A stretch of DNA of 64,000 nucleotides from FEN-1279 sp964501535. GTDB taxonomy: Bacteria > Bacteroidota > Ignavibacteria > Tepidaquicellales > Tepidaquicellaceae. The notes beneath the pieces were generated by a model that made no database searches, was not told the origin of the DNA, and worked only from the letters and a program-made list of their open reading frames with translations. The stretch covers positions 806,001 through 870,000 of the forward strand of contig CAZCSV010000001.1 of assembly GCA_964501535.1 (NCBI GenBank). The letters are read 5' to 3'. Shown one piece after another: positions 52,814-62,487 of this stretch; within the stretch, counting starts at the first letter, position 1, and each line of letters begins with the position of its first letter. Position numbers and translations under genes: made by a program.

Positions 52814-53935
52814 ATGGATAATATGGAATACAAATTACTCGGCGAGTCAATACAGATTAAGGAGCTTAATGAAACCATAAAGCAGGTTGCTCCTACTGAT
52901 ATCAGTGTGCTGATAACGGGTGAAAGCGGCACAGGCAAAGAGGTTGCCGCCAATGCCATCTATTACTTCAGCAAACGCAAGGGTAAGCCATATATAAAAG
53001 TTAACTGCGGTGCCATTCCCGAAGGCATTATCGAAAGCGAACTCTTCGGACACCAGAAGGGTGCGTTCACCGGTGCAATCGAAACCCGTCCCGGGTATTT
53101 TGAAATGGCTGACAAAGGCACAATATTTCTCGATGAAATCGGAGAAATGCCCCTTGCCACGCAGGTTAAAATCCTCCGTGTGCTTGAATCTGGCGAGTTT
53201 ATGAAAGTCGGCGGGAACAGGAATCAAAAGGTCGATGTCCGCGTAATTGCCGCTACGAACCGCGACCTGCAAAAAGAAGTATTCAATAAAAATTTCCGCG
53301 AAGATTTGTTCTTCAGGTTAAAGTCCATTAACCTCCACATTCCCCCGCTCCGCGAGAGAAAATCGGACGTTAAAATCCTGTTCAATAACTTCTTAGAAAA
53401 TTTCTGCAAGAAAAATAATCTAAAGTTTAAGGGAATAGACGAAGAAGCAATGGAATACGTTATAAATTACGACTGGAGCGGAAATGCAAGAGAACTTAAA
53501 AATTTCTGCGAAAGCATAATCGTTTTATACCCGGATAAAACTCTGAACATTAACGATGTAAAAAAACATCTGAAAGAGGAAACCGGGGAAAACCGCTCCC
53601 TGCCTGCATTACAAATCAAAGCACGCGAACAGATTGAAAAAGATTTAATATTAAGAGCTCTCTTTGAATTGAAATCGGATATTTTCGAGCTTAAAAATCA
53701 CATTCAGGATTTACAAACGAAAGAACCGCAATTTAAGATAATAGGCGATGATTTTGTATTGTCTAAAGAGGATATAAACAATATGAGCTTCGATGAAATA
53801 GAAAAAGAAATCCTTCTTTACCTGCTGAACAATAACAATTGGGATGTTAATAAAGTGGCAAAATCACTCGGACAAACCCCGAGAAATATTTATATTAAAA
53901 TAAAAAAATTTAATTTAAGTAAAAAAGTAAGTTGA
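52814..53935 (+). CDS. Sigma-54-dependent transcriptional activator without a receiver domain
   Basis: 373 residues. An AAA+ central domain starts almost at the N-terminus: Walker A GESGTGKE, the sigma-54 contact loop GAFTGA, Walker B GTIFLDEIGE and sensor residues NYDWSGNARELKN. A C-terminal Fis-type helix-turn-helix (NWDVNKVAKSLGQTPRNIYIKIK) binds DNA. No receiver, GAF or other input domain is present, so the ATPase may be controlled by its amount or by a partner. Its stop overlaps the TTG start of the lptE-like gene (TTGA). Its target promoters are unknown. Confidence 0.92.
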   Translation: MDNMEYKLLGESIQIKELNETIKQVAPTDISVLITGESGTGKEVAANAIYYFSKRKGKPYIKVNCGAIPEGIIESELFGHQKGAFTGAIETRPGYFEMADKGTIFLDEIGEMPLATQVKILRVLESGEFMKVGGNRNQKVDVRVIAATNRDLQKEVFNKNFREDLFFRLKSINLHIPPLRERKSDVKILFNNFLENFCKKNNLKFKGIDEEAMEYVINYDWSGNARELKNFCESIIVLYPDKTLNINDVKKHLKEETGENRSLPALQIKAREQIEKDLILRALFELKSDIFELKNHIQDLQTKEPQFKIIGDDFVLSKEDINNMSFDEIEKEILLYLLNNNNWDVNKVAKSLGQTPRNIYIKIKKFNLSKKVS

Positions 53936-54441
53936 AATATTCAACGCAAATATTAATTACGGTTATTCTTGCTCTGATAAATCTGCAATGCGGTGTTTAC
54001 GGATTCAGAGGTAATAATCCTCCCGAGGGAATAAGAACCCTTGCTGTTCCCATATTTCAGGACGTTAGCGGATTCTCCGAAGCCGGTCTGAAAGAAGGCT
54101 TCACGGAAGCACTCAAAACGAAAATTATCAATGACAATACATTCGTAATTGCCGATAAAAACGTGGCGGATGGAATTCTGAATTGCTCTATTACTAACGT
54201 AAAGGACGAGGCACTCGTAATATCCGGAAACGAAAACGTAACAAAAAGAAAAATCACGATATCGGTAAAAGTTACTTTCGAGAATTTGAAGACACAGAAG
54301 AAAATCTGGGAAAAGCAGTATGACAACTGGGGAGAATATAGTTCTTCGGATGTTTCTTTTTCAGCACGTTTATCTGGGATTAAAACTGCCCAGGAGAAAA
54401 TTTGCGACGATATTTTAATTGATATTACATCAAACTGGTAA
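53932..54441 (+). CDS. lptE: LptE-like LPS-assembly lipoprotein
   Basis: 169 residues. A signal peptide ends in the lipobox-like NLQC, followed by GVYGFRGNNPPEGIRTLAVP, the start of the LptE/RlpB fold. The rest is beta-rich with KRKITISVKVTFENLKTQKK and WEKQYDNWGEY. LptE is the outer-membrane lipoprotein plugged into LptD for LPS insertion. The start TTG overlaps the sigma-54 activator's stop by 4 bp. Family match is by pattern, without alignment. Confidence 0.8.
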   Translation: MKYSTQILITVILALINLQCGVYGFRGNNPPEGIRTLAVPIFQDVSGFSEAGLKEGFTEALKTKIINDNTFVIADKNVADGILNCSITNVKDEALVISGNENVTKRKITISVKVTFENLKTQKKIWEKQYDNWGEYSSSDVSFSARLSGIKTAQEKICDDILIDITSNW

Positions 54442-54455
54442 AAAAGATAAATTAA

Positions 54456-55955
54456 ATGGAAATCAGTGCATTAATTCTGGCATTATACATAATTTCGCTT
54501 TCGATATTATTCGTATTTGCGTCACACGGTTTTTCGATGAGTTATTTCTATTTTAAGACTTTTAAAAAAAGAACACAGGATATTCCGGTTGAAGAACTTG
54601 TTTTAAATGAATACCCGATGGTAACAATTCAGCTTCCTCTGTTCAATGAAAGATATGTTATCACGAGACTGATCGATTGTGTGGTTAAACTGGACTATCC
54701 GAAAGATAAACTCGAAATACAAATACTGGATGACTCCACCGACGACACTAAAGAGATAATAGAACATCACATAAAACAATACCTTCAGCAGGGTTACGAT
54801 ATACAGCATATACACAGAACAAACCGCGAAGGATTTAAAGCTGGTGCTCTGAAAGAAGGATTGAAAACCTGCAAGGGTGAATTTGTTGCAATTTTCGATG
54901 CCGATTTCATTCCCCGTAAAAAATTCCTGATGAGAACCTTACCCTATTTTTTCAAAGACGAAAAAATCGCACTCGTACAAACACGGTGGGAACATATCAA
55001 CAGAGAATACTCGATACTTACAAAAACTCAGGCAATCGCTTTGGACGGACACTTCGTAATAGAACAAGCCGTAAGAAACCGTGCCGGATTTTATATCCAA
55101 TTCAACGGCACCGGAGGAGTATGGAGAAAAGAAGCAATATTCGATGCAGGAAACTGGGAAGCCGATACGCTGACAGAAGACCTCGATTTGTCATACCGCG
55201 CACAGATGAAAGGCTGGAAAATAAAGTATCTTGTGAATTTTACTTCCCCTGCCGAACTGCCTGCCGAAATAAATTCTCTCAAGAACCAGCAGTTCAGATG
55301 GACAAAAGGTGCTATAGAAACATCGAAGAAACTGTTTCCGAAAGTGTTAAGATCTAAAATGCCCGTTAGAATGAAAATACAATCATTCATTCACTTATGC
55401 GCTAATATGGCATATCCGTTTATTTTACTCGCGGCAATTTTGAATTTCCCGGTAACGCTGATAAAAGAAACCGGCGATTATGACCCCGTATTTAAATTTA
55501 TGTCTGTTTTTATTTTTGCATTCGTAAGTACATTTATGTTCTATTTATATTCGCAAAAGGACGTGTACGAAGACTGGCAAAAAAGGATTGTCCTCTTTCC
55601 TGTTTTTATGACCGGAAGCATGGGATTATCGGTAAATAACACTAAAGCTGTCTTCGAAGGATTGATAAATAAAAAAAGCGAATTTGTACGGACACCCAAA
55701 TTCAAAATAACCGACGGTAAACATACCTGGACGGATAAAAAATATCTTACAAAAAAAATCCCGTTTACTACATTTATAGAAGCTGTTTTATCCATATATT
55801 GCTTTGTAGGAGTGGGATTCTCGGTTTATTATGTACAAATTGCCGCATTGCCATTCCAGCTAATGTTTGCCTTCGGTTTCGGCTTAATAGCCTTTTTGTC
55901 TGTTAAACAAGTGGTTGTTTATAACAAAACTATAAAGAGAAAAAATTCCCAATGA
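54456..55955 (+). CDS. Processive-type glycosyltransferase family 2 membrane protein
   Basis: 499 residues: N-terminal helix, a GT-A domain with TIQLPLFNERYVITRLID, DDSTDDTKEIIE, FDADFIPRKKFL, TEDLDLSYRAQMKGWK and QQFRWTKGAIE (the QxxRW motif of processive enzymes), then four C-terminal helices. This is the cellulose-synthase/ceramide-glucosyltransferase-like subgroup. A polysaccharide or glycolipid product is likely, but which is not clear. It lies 14 bp after the LptE-like gene and overlaps the TPR gene by 4 bp. Confidence 0.88.
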   Translation: MEISALILALYIISLSILFVFASHGFSMSYFYFKTFKKRTQDIPVEELVLNEYPMVTIQLPLFNERYVITRLIDCVVKLDYPKDKLEIQILDDSTDDTKEIIEHHIKQYLQQGYDIQHIHRTNREGFKAGALKEGLKTCKGEFVAIFDADFIPRKKFLMRTLPYFFKDEKIALVQTRWEHINREYSILTKTQAIALDGHFVIEQAVRNRAGFYIQFNGTGGVWRKEAIFDAGNWEADTLTEDLDLSYRAQMKGWKIKYLVNFTSPAELPAEINSLKNQQFRWTKGAIETSKKLFPKVLRSKMPVRMKIQSFIHLCANMAYPFILLAAILNFPVTLIKETGDYDPVFKFMSVFIFAFVSTFMFYLYSQKDVYEDWQKRIVLFPVFMTGSMGLSVNNTKAVFEGLINKKSEFVRTPKFKITDGKHTWTDKKYLTKKIPFTTFIEAVLSIYCFVGVGFSVYYVQIAALPFQLMFAFGFGLIAFLSVKQVVVYNKTIKRKNSQ

Positions 55956-56728
55956 ACAGCCTTGAAGAATATATTTCCAATCTGAAAGAAAAGCTTAATG
56001 AATCGGTTTTTTCGCCGAAGTTCATCCGTCTCGCAAATTTATATTTTATAAACGAGCAATACGATGAATGCATAAACGTCTGCACGATTGGTTTACAGAT
56101 ATTTCCCGATTATCTTACCGCAAAATTGCTTTTGCTTAAAGCACTGATAAAACTCGAATATCTGAACGAAGCCGAAAAAGTATTCTCTTCTGTTAAAAAC
56201 AAAATTCCAAACCACGACCTGACAAAAATCCTCGAACGAAGTATAGCTGAAATTAAAGGAAAAACCGGACAGGAACGGATTTTCTATCCGCATAAAATCA
56301 ATACGACTGTTGAATTTGCTTCATATAAAAACAGAATCGATGAGCTCAATAAGAATACTGTCGGAAACTTCGATATTGATGAATATGTAAACCCTGACTT
56401 TACATTCCCCGAGGAATATGAAAACATATTCGAAAAATTCTGTAACGATTACGGCAGCTTTAAATTTGATTTGAATGAAAATCAATTGATCAAATCGGAA
56501 ACAAAGATTAAAAAAGAAAACGGTGCACAGTCGAATCCAAATTCATTGTTAACAAAAATAAACATTCTGACTGAGACAATTGCAGATTTATATGCAAGAC
56601 AGGGATATCTGAAGGAAGCATTCGATGCATATAATATATTGATTGAAAATAAACATCCCAACAGCAGGCGAATCCAGGAAAAGCTTTATGAACTCGAAAG
56701 GAATATGGTAAACGGACAAAACCTTTAA
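55952..56728 (+). CDS. TPR-repeat protein
   Basis: 258 residues without an export signal. Two TPR-like helix pairs (about 20-85, FIRLANLYFINEQYDECINVC and LTAKLLLLKALIKLEYLNEAEKVF) and a further pair near the C-terminus (TETIADLYARQGYLKEAFDAY). The middle is acidic and unrelated. It is the last gene of the sigma-54 activator operon and ends 4 bp inside the convergent rqcH gene. It probably serves as a scaffold; its partner is unknown. Confidence 0.8.
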   Translation: MNSLEEYISNLKEKLNESVFSPKFIRLANLYFINEQYDECINVCTIGLQIFPDYLTAKLLLLKALIKLEYLNEAEKVFSSVKNKIPNHDLTKILERSIAEIKGKTGQERIFYPHKINTTVEFASYKNRIDELNKNTVGNFDIDEYVNPDFTFPEEYENIFEKFCNDYGSFKFDLNENQLIKSETKIKKENGAQSNPNSLLTKINILTETIADLYARQGYLKEAFDAYNILIENKHPNSRRIQEKLYELERNMVNGQNL

Positions 56729-58314
56729 ACAGTATCTTCGGGTAAACCGGGTTTGACGAAAATTACTTTCTCCCTTTCCATGATAACACTCCCCTCTTTG
56801 AAACCTTTTTTCTTCTTTACATGTTTTTTCTCGCAATAAGCTACGGGAACGCTCGATGCGTTTCGGGCTTTACTGTAATATGCCGCAACTGAAGCTGCTT
56901 TCTCGATTGTTTCCCTGTCTGGATAATTTTTTCTGTCGGATATTTTCAATACCGTGTGAGAGCCGCTTGCACCTCTTACGTGAAACCATAAGTCGTTTTG
57001 AGATGTGTATCTTGTCGTCAGCATGTCATTTGATGCACTGTCTTTTCCCACCCATACTTCATACTTATCGCTTAACTTAAATTTTCTGAATCTAACCGTC
57101 TCATCAATTTTATTGTAATTCTTTTCGATCATTTTGAGAGATTTTATATTCTTATTGTTTACTGTTTCATCAATCTCCGATTTAAGCTTTTCAATAACAT
57201 TTTTTTGCTTTTCTATTCTTTCTTTCAATATCATTATTGAATTTTTCTGTTTTTTATATTTATCGAAATAAAAAGAAGCATTTTCGGAAGGGTTTAAGTC
57301 TTTTCTCAGTGCTATTTTTATTCTCTCCCTGTTTTCCGATTCTTCAATAATAACTGATTCATCACCTCTCTTAATCAAATGCATATTCGACAATATCAAG
57401 TCACCAAAGATTTTGTATCGCCCGGAATTTTCTGCCGATTTTAATTGCTTCAAAAGCGATTCATGCTTTTTCTCCGAATTCCTTAATTCTATTTCCTTTT
57501 GATTAAGAACACTCCTTTTTATATCATTGCCGCTTTTTTTCCCGTAATAATACTTTATGTAATCCCGGATTAAATCGTTGATATTGTCATAAGTCCATTT
57601 TTCGTTACCTTCCGGGTAAGATAATTGAATCACAGATGGAATAAAATCGGATTTCACCTTGTAGATTGTGTATGAAGGTTTATTTAATTTTCCGTTTATT
57701 AGATTAATATTGTCGTCAATCAGCTTTTTTGATTCATCGGATAACGGTTCGTCACCGTTGACCTTGCACATATTCAATAGTTCTTTGTAAATTATATCGC
57801 CGTATTTTCTGTACTCGCTTCTAAAGTAAGCTTTTATTGTTTCAATATTTTTCTTCTTAATATTTGCTTTTTTTGCCAGTATATCGCCGATGCTTTTCTG
57901 TAGATATTCCTTTTTGTTTTTAAACGCATCGATGATTTCATCGTTCGCTGTTACAAATAAATTATTTTTCGTTTTGAAAAACACAAAGGATATTGAAAGA
58001 TTTTCAGCCAATTCGAATTTGATAATCCTGTCGTCATTAAAAATTCCTGCACAATTAATTTCCTGTTCGTACAAACCGGCAAGCAGATTCATAACATTTT
58101 TTCTCGCTTTTATATATTCCGATTTTAAAAACAGATAAGGAAGTTTTGAATCACAGGAAAATTCCAGATATTTTTTTTCATCGGATTGCCGATGGAATAA
58201 TGAGATAACGAGTTTTTCCTTTTCTTGTGTAAAAATTTCTTTGATTATATAACCGGAAATTTCTTTATCAAGATACTTTGAAACCTCTCTTAACAGAAAA
58301 AAATTGTCTAACAA
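56725..58314 (-). CDS. rqcH: Ribosome quality control factor RqcH (NFACT family)
   Basis: 529 residues: NFACT-N domain, long coiled coil (about 265-400), and NFACT-R domain (WFHVRGASGSHTVLK). In the N-domain, Asp95-Arg96 (FNDDRIIKFEL) matches the Asp97-Arg98 pair known to be essential in B. subtilis RqcH. RqcH recruits tRNA-Ala to stalled 50S subunits and adds alanine tails. The start is a TTG four bases after the atpG stop, so it is coupled to the ATP synthase operon. Confidence 0.9.
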   Translation of the reverse strand: MLDNFFLLREVSKYLDKEISGYIIKEIFTQEKEKLVISLFHRQSDEKKYLEFSCDSKLPYLFLKSEYIKARKNVMNLLAGLYEQEINCAGIFNDDRIIKFELAENLSISFVFFKTKNNLFVTANDEIIDAFKNKKEYLQKSIGDILAKKANIKKKNIETIKAYFRSEYRKYGDIIYKELLNMCKVNGDEPLSDESKKLIDDNINLINGKLNKPSYTIYKVKSDFIPSVIQLSYPEGNEKWTYDNINDLIRDYIKYYYGKKSGNDIKRSVLNQKEIELRNSEKKHESLLKQLKSAENSGRYKIFGDLILSNMHLIKRGDESVIIEESENRERIKIALRKDLNPSENASFYFDKYKKQKNSIMILKERIEKQKNVIEKLKSEIDETVNNKNIKSLKMIEKNYNKIDETVRFRKFKLSDKYEVWVGKDSASNDMLTTRYTSQNDLWFHVRGASGSHTVLKISDRKNYPDRETIEKAASVAAYYSKARNASSVPVAYCEKKHVKKKKGFKEGSVIMEREKVIFVKPGLPEDTV

Positions 58315-58318
58315 TTTT

Positions 58319-59179
58319 TTATCCTTCTTTCAGCGCCTCGGCTCCGCTGACAATTTCAAGAAGTTCTTTGGTAATGGCTTCCTGACGGGCTTTATTGTAT
58401 AATAAGTTTAAATATTTAATTAAATCCTCGGCATTCTTGGTCGCAAGTTCCATTGCCGTCATTCTTGCCCCAAGCTCTGCGGCATTCGATTCCAGCAGGG
58501 TTTTCCGGAACTGAACCTTTAAATGCTTCGGGATTAATTCTTCCAGTATACTTTTTGAAGACGGCTCGTAAATGTAATCCACTTGGTCATTTCCTTCGGT
58601 TTCTGTGGGTCTGGAAAGCGGCAGAAATTGCTCTTTTGTAACCACCTGTTTTACAACCGATTTAAATTCGTTGTAAATAATTTCGACTAAATCAAATTCA
58701 TTATTCAGATAACCCGTTACAATATAATCTGTAATTTCATTAGATATGCTTAAATTCAGATTACCGAATACGTGTATGTAGCTTTTTACGATATTATACT
58801 TCCGTTTTACAAAATAATCGTTGCCTTTTTTGCCGACCGTTACTATTGGTGTTTCTCTTCCCAGTTCTTCCAGATAATTAGCCGAATATTTTAAAAGATT
58901 TGAATTAAAAGAGCCGCACATTCCCCTGTCACCGGATACAATAACAACCAGCCTTCTCTTGACTTCTCTTTGCTTCATAAGAGGATTTACGACATTTTCC
59001 GAAGCCTCTACGAGATGCGAAAGTAATTCGGACATCTTAAATGCGTATGGTCTTGTTGCAATAATCCTGTCCTGAGCTTTCTTAAGTTTTGTGGCAGAAA
59101 TCATTTTCATGGCTTTGGTTATTTTCTGCGTACTCTTGACGGCTGTTATCCGTTTCTTTATCTCTTTTAATGTAGCCAA
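58319..59179 (-). CDS. atpG: ATP synthase gamma subunit
   Basis: 286 residues. The N-terminal helix MATLKEIKKRITAVKSTQKITKAMKMISATKL and the C-terminal helix with RMTAMELATKNAEDLIKYLN are the two arms of the rotor coiled coil. The central VVIVSGDRGMCGSFN strand is typical. In this window atpG is separated from atpA by a small unknown gene. Rotates inside the alpha3-beta3 head to drive catalysis. Confidence 0.95.
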   Translation of the reverse strand: MATLKEIKKRITAVKSTQKITKAMKMISATKLKKAQDRIIATRPYAFKMSELLSHLVEASENVVNPLMKQREVKRRLVVIVSGDRGMCGSFNSNLLKYSANYLEELGRETPIVTVGKKGNDYFVKRKYNIVKSYIHVFGNLNLSISNEITDYIVTGYLNNEFDLVEIIYNEFKSVVKQVVTKEQFLPLSRPTETEGNDQVDYIYEPSSKSILEELIPKHLKVQFRKTLLESNAAELGARMTAMELATKNAEDLIKYLNLLYNKARQEAITKELLEIVSGAEALKEG

Positions 59180-59198
59180 ACTCTTTTAAATGCTAATA

Positions 59199-59474
59199 TT
59201 AATTTTTAGTTATTCCTTTTTCTTTAAATTTTTCCAATATCATTTTTTCCAATTCGGCGTATTTGATACTTGACGAGCGCGGTTGTGCCTGACTTATAGC
59301 ATTAAATATAGAATCAGTTTCACCCTTCATATACATATTCAGACAAAAGCTCAGCCTGTTCCTGTCATTCGGTAACGGTATTGTTGCTTCAAGTTCATCA
59401 ATTGCTTCGTATAATTTCTTTATCAGAGCTTCATTGCCAAAATAATTTACTTCAGCAGGTGGTTTTGTTGCCAT
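59199..59474 (-). CDS. Small unknown protein inside the ATP synthase operon
   Basis: 91 residues between atpA (10 bp upstream) and atpG (19 bp downstream) with no signal peptide or membrane segment. The N-terminus MATKPPAEVNYFGNEALIKKL is followed by a helix with LYEAIDELEATIPLP and a lysine-rich C-terminus. I know no standard F1Fo subunit of this shape (epsilon, inhibitor and AtpI/AtpZ differ). Position suggests a co-expressed assembly or regulatory factor, which is inference only. Confidence 0.7.
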   Translation of the reverse strand: MATKPPAEVNYFGNEALIKKLYEAIDELEATIPLPNDRNRLSFCLNMYMKGETDSIFNAISQAQPRSSSIKYAELEKMILEKFKEKGITKN

Positions 59475-59484
59475 ATTAATTTTT

Positions 59485-61005
59485 TTATTTTATTGTTGTT
59501 TTAAATCTATCTGTAAATTCCTGGATTACTTTGTTTAATCTGTCAATTATATCATCTGTCAAATCTTTTTTAATACTTAAATCATTCAGTATATCTTTAT
59601 GCATATTTTCCACCTCGGATAAAAATTCCGTTTCATACTTCGCTAAATAAGAAACCGGTATTTCGTCTAAAAAACCCTTGGTCGCCGCATATATTACTAC
59701 CACCTGCCTTTCAATATCCATCGGAACATATTGTTTCTGCTTCAGAACTTCTACAAGCCTTTCACCCCTTCTCAATTGCTGAAGTGTTGCTTTGTCCAAA
59801 TCAGAACCGAATTTCGCAAATGCCTCCAGTTCCCGGTACTGTGCAAGGTCTATTCTCAGCGTACCGGCAATTTTTTTCATGGCTTTTATTTGAGCATTAC
59901 CGCCTACACGTGAAACCGAAATTCCTACGTTTATTGCCGGTCTTACACCCGCGTTGAATAAATTAGGTTCCAGATAAATCTGCCCGTCTGTAATCGAGAT
60001 TACATTCGTAGGGATATATGCCGCAACGTCTCCCGCTTTGGTTTCAATGACCGGTAAAGCCGTCAAGCTCCCGCCTCCAAGTTCATCGGAAAGCTTCGAC
60101 GCCCTTTCTAACAATCTTGAATGTAAATAAAAAACATCGCCTGGATATGCCTCCCTGCCGGGTGGTCTCCTGAGTAGCAGTGATATTTCCCTGTATGCCG
60201 CGGCGTGTTTTGTCAAATCATCGTAAATTACTAATGCATGTTTTCCCCTGTCCCTGTAATATTCTCCAAGCGTAGCACCTGCATACGGTGCAATATATAA
60301 CATTGGAGCAGGATCGGATGCTGAAGCAGAAATTATTGTAGTGTAATCCATTGCTCCCGCATCATACAAATTCTTATAAACCTGTGCAATTGTTGAACCC
60401 TTTTGACCTATCGCTACATATATGCAATAAACATCCTTACCCTTTTGATTAATTATTGTATCAATTGCAATCGCTGTTTTACCTGTCTGCCTGTCTCCGA
60501 TTATCAATTCCCTCTGTCCCCTGCCTATCGGTATCATCGCATCTACCGCTTTCAATCCTGTCTGCAACGGCTCTTTCACCGGTTGTCTCTGAATAACACC
60601 CAGAGCTTTTCTTTCCATCGGAAGAAATTCATCCGTCTTAATTTCACCTTTTCCGTCAACGGGCTCACCGAGAGGATTTATAACCCTTCCGAGCATCGCT
60701 TCACCAGCCGGCATAGATGCTATTCTTCCCGTCCTTCTTACCTTATCACCTTCTTCAACAAGCTGCGACTCACCAAATAAAATACAACCCACATTATCTT
60801 CCTCCAGGTTAAGAGCAACTCCAATAACGTCATTCGGAAATTCAAGCAGTTCGCTTGCCATGCATTTTGAAAGCCCGAATACCCTTGCTACACCATCACC
60901 AACCGAAAGTACGGTTCCGACATCATATACGTCAACTTCTTTTTCGAAGCCCGAAAGCTGCTGCAATAGCATTTTGGATACTTCCCCTGATTTTACATCA
61001 AACAT
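59485..61005 (-). CDS. atpA: ATP synthase alpha subunit
   Basis: 506 residues. Nucleotide-binding P-loop GDRQTGKTAIAID at about 168-180, the arginine-finger region ISVSRVGGNAQIKAMKKI with the catalytic Arg, and the C-terminal helical domain. A GGAG ribosome-binding site lies upstream of the ATG. It follows atpH by 49 bp. The beta (atpD) and epsilon (atpC) genes are absent from the operon segment, as in other Chlorobi/Bacteroidota-like genomes where they sit elsewhere. Confidence 0.97.
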   Translation of the reverse strand: MFDVKSGEVSKMLLQQLSGFEKEVDVYDVGTVLSVGDGVARVFGLSKCMASELLEFPNDVIGVALNLEEDNVGCILFGESQLVEEGDKVRRTGRIASMPAGEAMLGRVINPLGEPVDGKGEIKTDEFLPMERKALGVIQRQPVKEPLQTGLKAVDAMIPIGRGQRELIIGDRQTGKTAIAIDTIINQKGKDVYCIYVAIGQKGSTIAQVYKNLYDAGAMDYTTIISASASDPAPMLYIAPYAGATLGEYYRDRGKHALVIYDDLTKHAAAYREISLLLRRPPGREAYPGDVFYLHSRLLERASKLSDELGGGSLTALPVIETKAGDVAAYIPTNVISITDGQIYLEPNLFNAGVRPAINVGISVSRVGGNAQIKAMKKIAGTLRIDLAQYRELEAFAKFGSDLDKATLQQLRRGERLVEVLKQKQYVPMDIERQVVVIYAATKGFLDEIPVSYLAKYETEFLSEVENMHKDILNDLSIKKDLTDDIIDRLNKVIQEFTDRFKTTIK

Positions 61006-61054
61006 TTTATATTACTCCTATTATTATGCGAATCTTATCGCAAATATTAAAAAT

Positions 61055-61600
61055 CTACTTTATGTTTAAACCCTTAAACTTGTTTCTTAAATTTTCCAGC
61101 TGTCTTTTTATACTTGCATCCAGTATCACATCCTTAACCTGTATCGTAAAACCCCCGATTAATGATTTATCCTCCGAAAACTCGGGAATGCTGTTCAATC
61201 CCGTAAACATATCTATTTTCTCTTTTATTTTTTTCCTTTCCTTTTCATCAAACTCCACAGCGGTTCTTATCGATGCTCTCACTTTCCCTTCCGCATCATT
61301 TTTTAACTCCAAAAATCCGTTGAGAATTTCGGTCAATAATGACTCCCGGTTGTTCGCTATTAATAATTTGACAAAATCAAGCGTCAATTTTTCTATCTTT
61401 TTCGTAAATATTTTCTCGATAATCTGAATCTTCTTATCATACCTGATTACAGGACTTAAAAAAAACAAATGCAAATCCCTGTTCGAATTAACAAGATTTA
61501 TTATATTAATCGAATCTGTCGCTATCTTTTCAAGCTTTTTTTCACTCAGTGCCGCCTGGTACAGTGCAATGGAATATCTTCGAATCGCTTTTGAAAACAT
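61055..61600 (-). CDS. atpH: ATP synthase delta subunit
   Basis: 181 residues. The N-terminal helical bundle begins with IRRYSIALYQAALSEKKLEKI and the C-terminal part ends with GGFTIQVKDVILDASIKRQLENL, the typical OSCP/delta ending. It joins the head to the b-subunit stalk. It starts 15 bp after atpF. Confidence 0.93.
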   Translation of the reverse strand: MFSKAIRRYSIALYQAALSEKKLEKIATDSINIINLVNSNRDLHLFFLSPVIRYDKKIQIIEKIFTKKIEKLTLDFVKLLIANNRESLLTEILNGFLELKNDAEGKVRASIRTAVEFDEKERKKIKEKIDMFTGLNSIPEFSEDKSLIGGFTIQVKDVILDASIKRQLENLRNKFKGLNIK

Positions 61601-61615
61601 TGAATTATCGAAGTT

Positions 61616-62182
61616 TTAATTTTTTGGAATTCGATTTATAAAATCATCTATTATCTTCTTCTGCTTTTTTGCATCAAGAGTTTCATCGATTATCTTCTCA
61701 GCCGCTCTGATTGCAATATCTGCTATTTCTTCCTTCATCTGCTCTAGTGCCGTTGCTTTTTGCTGCTCTATTTCCTGCTTTGCCTGCTCTACTGCTTTTC
61801 TCGATTCTTCGTTCGCTTTGCTGACTATATCATCACGTATTTTATTCGCCATTTCCCTGCCGTCATTTATAATCTTCTGAGCCTGCGAGGTAGCTTCTGC
61901 TAAAACCTTTCTGTTTTGCTCCAATAATTCCTGTGCTTCTTTTGTTTGTTTCTCTGCGTTTTCCAGAGAAGTCTTTATAGTCTCTTCCCTGTTGTGAAGC
62001 GCTTTTATCAGCGGTCCCCATGCCACTTTCCATAAAAGCAGTAATAAAAGGACAAATATTATTATTGTCCATATTATTAAACCGGGATTTACCGAAAGCA
62101 GTGACGGTTTTTCATGACCGTCTCCTCCGCTCAGCAAAAGCATACAAAAATTATTGAAAAGCAATGAAATATAATATATCAT
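61616..62182 (-). CDS. atpF: ATP synthase b subunit
   Basis: 188 residues: one N-terminal membrane helix (about 33-52, LIIWTIIIFVLLLLLLWKVAW) then a long amphipathic helix to the end. The start is uncertain: the frame opens at 62182, but an ATG at 62143 (MLLLSGGDGHEKPSLLSVNP) gives the more usual b-subunit length with the leader shorter. Forms the peripheral stalk with delta. Confidence 0.92.
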   Translation of the reverse strand: MIYYISLLFNNFCMLLLSGGDGHEKPSLLSVNPGLIIWTIIIFVLLLLLLWKVAWGPLIKALHNREETIKTSLENAEKQTKEAQELLEQNRKVLAEATSQAQKIINDGREMANKIRDDIVSKANEESRKAVEQAKQEIEQQKATALEQMKEEIADIAIRAAEKIIDETLDAKKQKKIIDDFINRIPKN

Positions 62183-62217
62183 AGCTTATTAAATTTTCAA
62201 AAATAATAAAATATTAC

Positions 62218-62439
62218 TTAACTCTTTATTGCAAGAAGTATACAGATAACAAGTCCGAACAACGCAACACCTTCGATAAGAGCTGCTGCAATAATCATCG
62301 ACGTTCTGATATCTCCGAGTGCAGTTGGATTCCTGCCGCTTGCATCCATTGCCGCCGCGGCTATCTTACCGATACCAAATCCGGCACCGATTACCACCAA
62401 CCCTGCACCGATTCCTGCTGCTAAATAAGCTAAATCCAT
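62218..62439 (-). CDS. atpE: ATP synthase c subunit
   Basis: 73-residue hairpin of two helices. The ion-binding glutamate lies in AALIEGVALFG of helix 2. The polar loop ASGRNPTALGD is the family's conserved RNP region. Sodium-binding c subunits usually carry a Gln in helix 1 and Ser/Thr after the Glu; neither is seen, so proton coupling is inferred. A strong AAGGAG site precedes the ATG by 10 bases, fitting the high copy number of c. Confidence 0.95.
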   Translation of the reverse strand: MDLAYLAAGIGAGLVVIGAGFGIGKIAAAAMDASGRNPTALGDIRTSMIIAAALIEGVALFGLVICILLAIKS

Positions 62440-62487
62440 TAATTATTTCTCCTTAATTGTTATGTTTAAAAAATATTAAAAACTTTT

